Part shown: in pieces, positions 1-5,253 of the stretch
Layout of the letters: each line of letters begins with the position of its first letter
How positions within the stretch are numbered: the stretch's first letter is position 1
Source of the DNA: Muribaculaceae bacterium
GTDB lineage: Bacteria; Bacteroidota; Bacteroidia; Bacteroidales; Muribaculaceae
Reading direction: 5' to 3'
DNA: 5,253 nt
Assembly: GCA_017619255.1 (NCBI GenBank)
Contig: JAFZSS010000240.1
Coordinates: forward strand, 1 to 5,253
Program-made: the position numbers and the translations under genes
The notes under the pieces: model-generated
The model's database searches: none
Told to the model about the DNA's origin: nothing
The model's input: the letters and a program-made list of their open reading frames with translations, nothing else

Positions 1-38
1 GCCGTCAGTCGTGACAGCCTATTATTCCATGTTGCCAT
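1..38 (-). CDS. Possible start of the next LemA/TPM operon gene (partial, runs off left edge)
   Basis: On the minus strand an open frame, shifted by one base from the TPM gene, continues to the window edge. From the ATG at 38-36 it reads MATWNNRLSRLT. The other two minus frames are closed by stops here, so if a gene follows directly it most likely uses this frame. The two Arg residues near the start would suit the n-region of a signal peptide, as in secreted YgcG-type TPM proteins that commonly accompany lemA in Bacteroidetes; that identity is inference from context. The start is uncertain: in-frame ATGs also lie at 47-45 and 53-51 and further upstream, because the Asp-rich codons of the overlapping gene read as ATG/ACG in this frame. 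The gene could also begin beyond the edge. Confidence 0.3.
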   Translation of the reverse strand, partial: MATWNNRLSRLT

Positions 39-522
39 AATCGTCATCGTCATGGTGGTCATCGTCAAGGTCGTCGTCATCATCAAGGTCGTCGAAAGTG
101 ACCTCGTTGCTTAACTCGTTCTCGTCGTCGCGCTCACCGGGGAAGAACTCCGACAAGCGCTCGCCCATGTGGGCGATGATTTCGCACAGGCCGTCAACAG
201 GTCGTCCCGCCTTGAGGTAGCGTGTCAGCTCGTCCACCTCGTTGTCCCAGAAGCCCTCGGGCACCGTTTCGTTGATGCCGGTATCACCCAGGATGGCCAG
301 TTTGCGGGCCTCGTAGGCGACAAAGATCAACACGGCATTACGGCGCTTGGTACTGTACAGGTGCAAGCGGTTGAATGTTCTGGCGGCACGCTTCATCACA
401 TTGCCACGGCAGCGTGGCGTCACATGGACGCAAATCTCGCCCGTTGTGTGACGCTCGGCTGCGGTAATGGCATCGGCAATGCGACGCTGGCCCTCACTGG
501 GGATGAAATCGGCCAGTGCCAT
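22..522 (-). CDS. TPM-domain protein with Asp/His-rich C-terminal tail
   Basis: A 166-residue protein whose residues about 6-127 resemble the TPM domain (TPM_phosphatase/YgcG family, COG3762-like). Visible family features are the opening stretch IADAITAAERHTTGEICVHV, the central hydrophobic strand NAVLIFVAYEARKLAILGD, the segment TVPEGFWDNEVDEL and a closing amphipathic helix. TPM domains have been linked to phosphatase activity in plants and to membrane-protein maintenance in bacteria, but the bacterial reaction is unsettled. There is no signal peptide or clear membrane segment, so a cytoplasmic location is likely. Residues 144-161 are almost pure Asp (14 Asp, 2 His, 2 Leu), a tail I do not recognise as part of the family. 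The start ATG lies 3 nt after the lemA stop (TAA-ACG-ATG), implying co-transcription and probably translational coupling with lemA. Confidence 0.88.
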   Translation of the reverse strand: MALADFIPSEGQRRIADAITAAERHTTGEICVHVTPRCRGNVMKRAARTFNRLHLYSTKRRNAVLIFVAYEARKLAILGDTGINETVPEGFWDNEVDELTRYLKAGRPVDGLCEIIAHMGERLSEFFPGERDDENELSNEVTFDDLDDDDDLDDDHHDDDDYGNME

Positions 523-525
523 CGT

Positions 526-1134
526 TTAGTTGGTCTGGCTGGTTCCGAAATCTACCTTGGGAGCCTTGTCGGCGCCCTCTTGAGCCTGGAAGTAAGGCTT
601 CTCACCAAAGCCGAAGATGCTTGCCACGATGTTGGTGGGGAAGGTGCGGCGCTGAGTGTTGTACTTCTTGGCTTCCTCGTTAAAGTCGATGCGGGCTTTA
701 TTGATGCGATTCTCCGTTCCTTCAAGCTGATTCTGCAACTCCTCGAAGTTTTTGTTTGCTTTCAGGTCGGGATAGGCCTCGCTCACAACAATCAGTCGGC
801 TCAAAGCGCTGGTCAGCTCACCCTGGGCAGCCTGATATTTCTGCAACTCTTCGGGGGTGATGTTCGACGGGTCGATTTTGATGCTGGTTGCATTGGCGCG
901 AGCCTCAATAACCTTCTCGAAGGTCTCCTGCTCATGCTTGGCATAGCCTTTGACGGTCTCTACCAAGTTGGGAATCAGGTCAGCGCGGCGCTGATACTGG
1001 TTTTCCACATTACCCCAAGCCTTTTCTACGCTCTCTTGAGAATTAACGAGTCCGTTATAACGGGCAGCACCCCACAAAACTGCGGCGATGGCGATCAAAA
1101 TCAGGACACCAAGTCCACTACATCCTTTTTTCAT
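526..1134 (-). CDS. lemA: LemA family protein
   Basis: A 202-residue protein of normal LemA length. It has a short basic N-terminus (MKK), one membrane helix at about residues 7-26, then the family signature: YNGLV, AWGNVENQYQRRADLIPNLV, TVKGYAKHE and the EARANATS segment. The rest is predicted long helices of the LemA four-helix fold, ending in a low-complexity tail of about 20 residues. The expected topology is a single N-terminal anchor with the helical domain outside the cytoplasmic membrane. LemA function is poorly defined; in several bacteria it sits beside TPM-domain genes, and the same arrangement is seen here with a TPM gene 3 nt downstream. Cys5 is too close to the N-terminus to be a lipobox. 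The start follows an AT-rich leader with a candidate promoter about 45 nt upstream. Confidence 0.95.
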   Translation of the reverse strand: MKKGCSGLGVLILIAIAAVLWGAARYNGLVNSQESVEKAWGNVENQYQRRADLIPNLVETVKGYAKHEQETFEKVIEARANATSIKIDPSNITPEELQKYQAAQGELTSALSRLIVVSEAYPDLKANKNFEELQNQLEGTENRINKARIDFNEEAKKYNTQRRTFPTNIVASIFGFGEKPYFQAQEGADKAPKVDFGTSQTN

Positions 1135-1177
1135 TGTCTTTTCTATTTTTAAAGTGAATAATGTTTTCTACAATTGG

Positions 1178-1210
1178 CAAATTTACAAACATCCTTGCAA
1201 ACTATGGCAA
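1178..1210 (-). promoter_or_regulatory. Candidate promoter of the lemA operon
   Basis: Read on the minus strand, TAAATTTG (1185-1178) matches the Bacteroidetes -7 consensus TAnnTTTG exactly. A TTG at 1210-1208 lies 22 nt upstream, slightly longer than the usual 19-21 nt for the -33 element. Transcription would start near 1172, giving a leader of about 38 nt before the lemA ATG. An A8 run on the minus strand (T8 at 1222-1229) lies just upstream and could act as an UP-like element. The region 1135-1267 shows no gene and no convincing terminator. Confidence 0.45.
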
Positions 1211-1267
1211 TACTTGTGCGATTTTTTTTGAAATCTATAGTTTGACTCCAAACGAATGAATCATTGC

Positions 1268-1951
1268 TTAGCCGCCACAAGCACGCATCATCATGATGAA
1301 GAAGGCGATGATGATGAACCAGGTGATGCAGCTGATTCCTCCACGGGCGGGCGCTCCCTGGCTTTGTGGCTGCTCGGGTTGACCGTTGGTCGCGGTTGAG
1401 CGAGGCACATAACGGCTCATGTCGCGATGCGGGATGAGGATTTGTCGAGGCCCGCCGTTATTGTATGGACCGATGACACCGCCAGCTTCTAACTGCCGTA
1501 TGAGCTCTGCGGCTCTTTCATCAGTGAGATGGAAGCGGTCTCGCAGCATCATCGGCGTGATGGAGATGCAGCCGCTGATGAATTGCACGGCTTCGTTGTA
1601 AAGCGGGTCAATACCTTGGCCGGACGGTAGCGGCGGAGGCAGCATAGCGCCTGTAACAGCATCGTCTCCTGTAGTGGATTGGGTGGAGGCGGGAGCATCA
1701 AAACTTGCACCGCAGTTGGGGCAGAAGTGGGCATTGCTGTTGGCCTCATGTCCGCATTTGGGACAGTTGATGTTGTGTGAACGCTCAACGGTGGTGTCCA
1801 GCTCCAGGTTGTCGCTGGGGATATAGGCATAGTCCCCCACAATGTGCAGCTCGCACAGACATTGCGGACAAGTGACCTTATACTCGTTGCTGATGAGCAT
1901 TTCGGTGCTCAAGTCCATCTTCTTGCCACATTTGGGACAGGTGTATATCAT
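1268..1951 (-). CDS. Double zinc-ribbon protein with FtsK-gamma-like winged helix and C-terminal membrane anchor
   Basis: A 227-residue protein with four visible parts. Residues 1-38 form a zinc ribbon (C5PKC8 and C28PQC31, MJ0042-like spacing). Residues 61-84 form a second, shorter ribbon (C63PKC66 and C77PNC80). Residues about 114-174 resemble the winged-helix gamma domain of FtsK: DPLYNEAVQFI, a helix with LRDRFHLTDERAAELIRQLE, then GGVIGPYNNGGPRQILI, the same order and spacing as the LYDEAV..., RAARLIDQME and GIVGP...PREVL blocks of FtsK gamma. A Pro/Gln-rich linker follows, then a hydrophobic segment at about 207-222 close to the C-terminus, suggesting a tail anchor with the rest in the cytoplasm. 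There is no ATPase motor, so this is not FtsK. DNA binding at the membrane is inferred from the fold only. It appears monocistronic, with its own promoter at 1980-2011. Confidence 0.85.
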   Translation of the reverse strand: MIYTCPKCGKKMDLSTEMLISNEYKVTCPQCLCELHIVGDYAYIPSDNLELDTTVERSHNINCPKCGHEANSNAHFCPNCGASFDAPASTQSTTGDDAVTGAMLPPPLPSGQGIDPLYNEAVQFISGCISITPMMLRDRFHLTDERAAELIRQLEAGGVIGPYNNGGPRQILIPHRDMSRYVPRSTATNGQPEQPQSQGAPARGGISCITWFIIIAFFIMMMRACGG

Positions 1952-1979
1952 AATGTATCAATGGGTGGTTGAGTTGTCG

Positions 1980-2011
1980 CAAAATTAGTAAAAAACATAC
2001 TGATGTGCAAA
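1980..2011 (-). promoter_or_regulatory. Promoter of the zinc-ribbon/FtsK-gamma gene
   Basis: On the minus strand TTTG (2011-2008), a 20-nt spacer and TAATTTTG (1987-1980) match the Bacteroidetes -33/-7 consensus at ideal spacing. The predicted start of transcription is near 1973, leaving a short leader of about 20 nt before the ATG at 1951. Confidence 0.65.
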
Positions 2012-2022
2012 TGATGCAAAAA

Positions 2023-2038
2023 CCATGCCTAAGCATGG
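2023..2038. repeat. Perfect inverted repeat between divergent promoters
   Basis: CCATGC (2023-2028) and GCATGG (2033-2038) form a perfect 6-bp dyad around the 4-nt centre CTAA. It lies 11 nt upstream of the -33 element of the leftward promoter and about 70 nt upstream of the rightward one. That position suits an operator or activator site rather than a terminator, since no T-run follows on either strand. The binding protein is unknown and the short dyad could be chance. Confidence 0.35.
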
Positions 2039-2107
2039 ATGCTACTTATTACGGCAGTGGCCCCATGTGGCAAAATGCAAGACATGAAAGGTTTTTTAAG
2101 AATTTTG

Positions 2108-2138
2108 CTTGTATTTTTAGAATTTCTCTGTACTTTTG
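2108..2138 (+). promoter_or_regulatory. Promoter of the porin gene cluster
   Basis: CTTG (2108-2111) followed after 19 nt by TACTTTTG (2131-2138) matches the Bacteroidetes -33/-7 arrangement, with an exact TAnnTTTG. Transcription would begin near 2145, giving a leader of about 78 nt. A second TTTG at 2104-2107 is spaced 23 nt and fits less well. Confidence 0.65.
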
Positions 2139-2144
2139 CCATAA

Positions 2145-2222
2145 AAACTGTCGGATATTGACAGGACTATAGCAATGAATAACCAATTATAAATGATTTT
2201 ATAAACCTTTAAACAACATGTT
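2145..2222 (+). other. Leader of the porin mRNA with two hairpins and mini-ORFs
   Basis: The predicted untranslated leader begins with CTGTC/GACAG (2148-2152 and 2160-2164, 7-nt loop), almost at the 5' end. A second, AT-only hairpin pairs TTATAAA (2187-2193) with TTTATAA (2198-2204) around a 4-nt loop. Three very short frames are present: MNNQL (2175-2192), MIL (2193-2204) and ML (2218-2226). The last has its TGA overlapping the porin ATG as ATGA. In AT-rich sequence these may be chance. A 5' hairpin could stabilise an abundant porin message. No known riboswitch is recognised. Confidence 0.3.
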
Positions 2223-3596
2223 ATGAGTAAAAAATTATTGACATTGATGGTTGGGCTTGCCATCTCCCTGACGGGAAGTGTCTGGGCCCAAGACATTGAA
2301 GAAGAAGCGGAAGTGACCTACAACCAGTATGGTGTAAAGGTCGACCGTGAGGCACTCCGTGCCGAGCAGCGCAACAACATTTTGGTGCTGGAGTCCCAGA
2401 GCAAGAAGTACAAAGTGTGGTTTGACAACCGAGTGCAGGTGGATGGTGCTACCTTCTTCGGCAAGAACCACAGCGACTACAATCCCATCGGTAACGGTGT
2501 GTCGATTCGTCGTGCCCGCTTTGCCGTCAAGGCACAGGTGACTCCTGACTGGTATGGTGAGATTGACATGGACATGGCCGACGGCGTGTTTGAACTCAAG
2601 GACGCTATCATCGAGTATGATGGCTTGGAGCATTTCGCATTCAAGGCCGGTAACTTCAAGGAGGACTTCTCGATGGAGCAGACCACCACATCGCGTTATC
2701 TGACCTTTATGGAACGCCCGATGGTGTGCAAGGCACTCGTTCCGTCCCGCCACATCGGTATCCAGGGCGAATATCTGCTTGACCACTTCCGCGCATCGCT
2801 GGGTATGTTCTTCCAGACCGTTGCCGGCAGTGAGGAGGTGACCAATGTTCAGGACAACAACAAGGACTTCGGTCGCAGTCAGGGCTACTCGTTCACGGGT
2901 AAGATGGGTTACATGCCTTACAGCAAGGATCGTCACCATGGTCTGTACTTGGGTGGTAAGGGATCATACCGCACCCCCAAGACCGACATGGCTACCAACG
3001 AGTATGGCGGTGTGCGCTACAGCACGCGCAATGCCACGAGCATCAACCGTAAGAAATACATTGACACCGATGTCATTCCCAATGTTGACCATGAGTGGTT
3101 GTATGGTCTGGAAGGTGCCGCTTATTTTGGCCCTGCCCGTGTCCAGAGCGAGTGGATCCGCAGCCATGTATCGGCTACCAACAGTTATAACTTCGGTGGC
3201 TGGTACATGCATGCAAGCTGCTTGCTGTTGGGTGGCCAGCAGCGCTTCAATGTGGCCGAGGGTGAGTTTACCCAGCCCTCGAGCGGCCGCAAGTGGGGCG
3301 ATGTCGAGTTGGCTCTGCGCTATGACTATCTGGACCTGAACGATGCTGACATCTATGGCGGTTCTGGCGAGAACATCACCGCTGGTCTGAATTTCTACCT
3401 GGGCAACTCCGTGAAGATTGTCCTTAACTACCAGTACTCCAATAATGACCGCTATGCCAACGGCAAGGGCAAGCTTTTCATCGGCCACGATGCCAACGGC
3501 GCTCCCACCACCGACTTTACCAAGGCCGTTGAAGCCAAGGGCAAAGGTGGCGTGAGCTACCACATGCTCGGTCTGCGTTTCGAGATTGACTTCTAA
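2223..3596 (+). CDS. Porin_O_P family outer-membrane porin (OprP/OprO-like)
   Basis: A 457-residue protein of normal length for this family. Residues 1-22 form a Sec signal peptide (MSKK, hydrophobic core, cleavage likely after VWA before Gln23). A short acidic and helical stretch to about residue 60 precedes the barrel. The barrel then shows blocks typical of phosphate-selective porins O and P: KVWFDNRVQVDGATFF, IRRARFAVKAQ, WYGEIDMDMADG, ELKDAIIEYDGL, KAGNFKEDFSMEQTT, SRYLTFMERP and PSRHIGIQGEYLL. Alternating aromatic strands continue to the end, and the C-terminal Phe (FEIDF) fits the BAM recognition signal. Characterised Pseudomonas members pass phosphate and pyrophosphate; substrate choice in Bacteroidetes homologues is not established. 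It is the first gene of a four-gene rightward cluster, 29 nt before the lipoprotein gene. The ATG at 2223 gives a complete signal peptide and is preferred. Confidence 0.93.
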   Translation: MSKKLLTLMVGLAISLTGSVWAQDIEEEAEVTYNQYGVKVDREALRAEQRNNILVLESQSKKYKVWFDNRVQVDGATFFGKNHSDYNPIGNGVSIRRARFAVKAQVTPDWYGEIDMDMADGVFELKDAIIEYDGLEHFAFKAGNFKEDFSMEQTTTSRYLTFMERPMVCKALVPSRHIGIQGEYLLDHFRASLGMFFQTVAGSEEVTNVQDNNKDFGRSQGYSFTGKMGYMPYSKDRHHGLYLGGKGSYRTPKTDMATNEYGGVRYSTRNATSINRKKYIDTDVIPNVDHEWLYGLEGAAYFGPARVQSEWIRSHVSATNSYNFGGWYMHASCLLLGGQQRFNVAEGEFTQPSSGRKWGDVELALRYDYLDLNDADIYGGSGENITAGLNFYLGNSVKIVLNYQYSNNDRYANGKGKLFIGHDANGAPTTDFTKAVEAKGKGGVSYHMLGLRFEIDF

Positions 3597-3625
3597 TCGA
3601 CAATAACTTAAAGAATATTACGACA

Positions 3626-4468
3626 ATGAAAAAGATACAATTAGCTATCCTGCTCATGGCCGCGATGGTGATGGCCACATCATGTGTAGAGGATAAAGTA
3701 TATGAAGGACCGTCAAAGATTGAGTCAGTCTCCATGATGCCTGAGGCACCGACCTCGTTTGACGACATTGTGATCACCGCTGTTGTCAGCGGTCTGCAAA
3801 GTGTGGAAAGCGCTACATTGAATTATATTGCGGGCACGACCTCTGGCAAGTTACCCATGAGTGGCGGCGGTAACACTTGGACGGCCACCATTCCCGCTCA
3901 GCCCGATGGCACCAAGGTGACCTATACCGTGGTTGTTGTGAATGAGGCCGGCTTTACCACCGTTTCTCCCGAGAAGGAATTCACCGTGGGCGACAAGCCT
4001 TCAGACTTCACCAAACTGGTGCTGAATGAGCTCTATGCTGCCGCTGACAATGATGCCGAGAAGTTCATCGAGCTGTACAACAACGGCGATGATCCCATCA
4101 AGTTGAAGGATGTGGTTCTCAAGAAGGACGAGAATGTCGTATGGACCGGCTTGGCAACCGATGTTGTCATGGGTCACAGCTACTACACCATCGTGGGTGC
4201 CAAGGGCACCACCGAGCATGGCATCTCAAGCGGTTTCTCCAATAAGAAGAGCGTGCTCATCGAGATTTTTGATCCTAACAACAACCTGATTGACAAGTTC
4301 CAGCGCGGCGAGAAGGAAGATGCTTGGGGCAACCAGTCGCTGACCAAGGTGACCGGTTCATGGAGCCGTTGTCCCAACGGTACAGGTAAGTACATGATTA
4401 CCGATGCGACCACCCTGGGAGCCAAGAACCCCGACACGGGCACCGAGGATCCCACTGTAGTACAGTGA
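3626..4468 (+). CDS. Lipoprotein with Ig-like region and lamin-tail domain (LTD)
   Basis: A 280-residue lipoprotein. Residues 1-20 are a type II signal peptide with lipobox ATSC and acylated Cys20. The following VED places acidic residues at +2 and +3, which resembles the export signal of surface lipoproteins in Bacteroidetes, so the protein may face outward. Residues about 30-122 look like an Ig/fibronectin-like beta domain (VSMMPEAPTSFDDIVITAVV ... VTYTVVVVNEAGF). Residues about 129-268 match a lamin-tail domain: KLVLNELYAA, EKFIELYNNGDDPIKLKDVV, then the closing block GSWSRCPNGTGKYMITDAT followed by LGAKNP. LTDs are adhesion or scaffolding modules often found on secreted nucleases and phosphatases; no catalytic domain is present here. 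The gene lies 29 nt after the porin, suggesting a role at the outer membrane with it. Confidence 0.9.
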   Translation: MKKIQLAILLMAAMVMATSCVEDKVYEGPSKIESVSMMPEAPTSFDDIVITAVVSGLQSVESATLNYIAGTTSGKLPMSGGGNTWTATIPAQPDGTKVTYTVVVVNEAGFTTVSPEKEFTVGDKPSDFTKLVLNELYAAADNDAEKFIELYNNGDDPIKLKDVVLKKDENVVWTGLATDVVMGHSYYTIVGAKGTTEHGISSGFSNKKSVLIEIFDPNNNLIDKFQRGEKEDAWGNQSLTKVTGSWSRCPNGTGKYMITDATTLGAKNPDTGTEDPTVVQ

Positions 4469-4522
4469 TATGGTTTCTAGTAATTTAACTTTAACACATA
4501 TAAGAATTACAATAAATAAAAA

Positions 4523-5167
4523 ATGGCAAAAGAAGAATTGAAGATTGGTGAAATCTCAAAACCCCGTTTTGAGTTCCGCAGCTTTGGACGCTGCTTCTGT
4601 GATGCCGCCAAACGCATGGCGCGCTTGAGCACCCCCGTTCCCGAGAAAGTGTGGGAGCGCCACAGCAGCGAGACCTATATCGTGAGTCGCACCAATGATG
4701 TGAACAACACCAAGATACGCGACGGCAAGATGGACATCAAGACCTATGTGCAGACCGTTGACGGACTGGAGCAGTGGAATCCCCTGATGAAAGGCGAGTT
4801 CCCCATCTCGGCCCAGGTGCTGCGTGACGAGGTCTTCCCCGCCTTCAAGGTTGACGGGATGCCCGAGCTCACCAAGGATACCTATACGCTGGAGGAATTC
4901 CTGGGCATGATTGACGCCCATCCCGACCTGCAGGCCGTCAGTGTGGAGAAAATCCGCTACGGCTATATGGTGAACGACACCATCTGTGAGACGGGCGATG
5001 TGTATATCAACGGTGCCCTGGTAAGGACCATCAACTCCGAGTCCACCGAGGTGGAGGATATCAAGAAAACCCTGGCCGATGTGGGCCTCGAGGGTGTTGA
5101 GAACATCAACTACCTGCAGGCCATCAAGCGTGTCATCGGTATGATTAACAAACCCTTAGCAAACTAA
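4523..5167 (+). CDS. Divergent CYTH-like (triphosphate tunnel) protein
   Basis: A 214-residue cytoplasmic protein without signal peptide or membrane segment. It is not a textbook CYTH protein, but its motif order follows that fold. RFEFR (15-19) stands where ExExK is expected; YIVSRTND and KIR (64-66) followed by DIK (71-73) correspond to the RIR and TiK strands; GLEQWNP and KGEFPI follow. EKIRYGY (142-148) resembles the KxR strand, and DVYINGALVRTINSES (159-174) the late strands that end in an acidic residue. VENINYLQAI (192-201) resembles the C-terminal helix. Only part of the usual acidic metal ligands is retained, so activity may be altered or lost. It begins with MAKE, like the CYTH gene 6 nt downstream, consistent with an ancient tandem duplication. 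The assignment rests on motif reading and would need profile or structure comparison. Confidence 0.6.
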   Translation: MAKEELKIGEISKPRFEFRSFGRCFCDAAKRMARLSTPVPEKVWERHSSETYIVSRTNDVNNTKIRDGKMDIKTYVQTVDGLEQWNPLMKGEFPISAQVLRDEVFPAFKVDGMPELTKDTYTLEEFLGMIDAHPDLQAVSVEKIRYGYMVNDTICETGDVYINGALVRTINSESTEVEDIKKTLADVGLEGVENINYLQAIKRVIGMINKPLAN

Positions 5168-5173
5168 ACGGAT

Positions 5174-5253
5174 ATGGCAAAAGAGATCGAAAGAAAATTC
5201 TTGGTCAAGGGAGATTTCAAGGGCGAGGCTTTCAAGGCCACCCGCATCACCCA
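5174..5253 (+). CDS. CYTH domain protein, N-terminal fragment (runs off right edge)
   Basis: The first 26 codons read MAKEIERKFLV then KGDFKGEAF. The EIERK stretch (residues 4-8) is the ExExK signature of CYTH/triphosphate tunnel metalloenzymes, whose acidic residues bind divalent metal and whose basic residues bind the triphosphate. Members include class IV adenylate cyclases, thiamine triphosphatase and inorganic tripolyphosphatases. The EIERKFLV form is most often seen in the bacterial tripolyphosphatase-like group, but the activity cannot be decided from the fragment. The ATG lies 6 nt after the stop of the preceding CYTH-like gene, so the two are almost certainly co-translated. Confidence 0.85.
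   Translation, partial: MAKEIERKFLVKGDFKGEAFKATRIT

Noticed and set aside
1108..1134. Cys5 of LemA as a lipoprotein attachment site.
   Set aside because: The Cys precedes the hydrophobic segment instead of following it, so it cannot be a lipobox.
169..1152. A 327-codon plus-strand open frame antisense to lemA and the TPM gene.
   Set aside because: It exactly shadows two clear family members on the other strand, its translation shows no domain or signal peptide I recognise, and long antisense frames are common opposite genes with this codon use.
1240..1253. GTTTG/CAAAC hairpin downstream of the zinc-ribbon gene as a possible terminator.
   Set aside because: The stem is only 5 bp and AT-rich, and no T-run follows it on the minus strand; the nearby T8 lies on the opposite strand.
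1969..2172. A 67-codon plus-strand frame in the divergent intergenic region.
   Set aside because: It starts at TTG, covers both promoters and the dyad, and its product has no recognisable pattern.
2235..3563. Two long minus-strand open frames (2235-2939 and 2964-3563) opposite the porin.
   Set aside because: The porin frame is unmistakable, and the antisense products are Val/His/Leu-rich without recognisable motifs, as expected of codon-shadow frames.
4486..4493. TAACTTTA in the gap before the CYTH-like gene as an internal -7 element.
   Set aside because: It misses the final G of TAnnTTTG and no TTG lies about 19-21 nt upstream, so an independent promoter is not supported.

Overview
The window looks like a chromosomal segment of a Bacteroidales bacterium of the Prevotella/Muribaculaceae kind, though the genus cannot be fixed by eye. 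Three things support this. The candidate promoters match the Bacteroidetes form (TTG/TTTG about 20 nt before TAnnTTTG). The gene starts lack strong Shine-Dalgarno sites and are preceded by A-rich sequence. The proteins include a Porin_O_P outer-membrane porin and a SusD-free lipoprotein with a lamin-tail domain, both common in this group. There is no sign of a mobile element, CRISPR array, tRNA or rRNA.

Left part, minus strand (1-1267): lemA (526-1134) is followed after 3 nt by a TPM-domain gene (22-522) that ends in an unusual Asp/His-rich tail. A third reading frame opens inside that tail and runs off the left edge. It is probably the next gene of the LemA/TPM operon, but only its first codons are present. 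The 133 bp upstream of lemA hold a candidate promoter.

Middle (1268-2222): a minus-strand gene (1268-1951) encodes a small protein with two zinc ribbons, a winged-helix domain resembling the FtsK gamma domain, and a C-terminal membrane anchor. The 271 bp between it and the next gene contain two divergent Bacteroidetes-type promoters, a perfect 6-bp inverted repeat between them, and a short structured leader.

Right part, plus strand (2223-5253): four closely spaced genes run in one direction: a phosphate-selective-type porin (2223-3596), a lipoprotein with an Ig-like region and a lamin-tail domain (3626-4468), a divergent CYTH-like protein (4523-5167), and the start of a canonical CYTH/triphosphate-tunnel protein with the EIERK motif (5174 to the edge). 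No terminator is visible between them, so they may be one operon. The porin family and the CYTH family both handle phosphate-type anions, so a role in phosphate or polyphosphate uptake and breakdown is a reasonable but unproven inference. The most interesting items are the tandem CYTH pair with a degenerate first copy, and the zinc-ribbon/FtsK-gamma/membrane protein.
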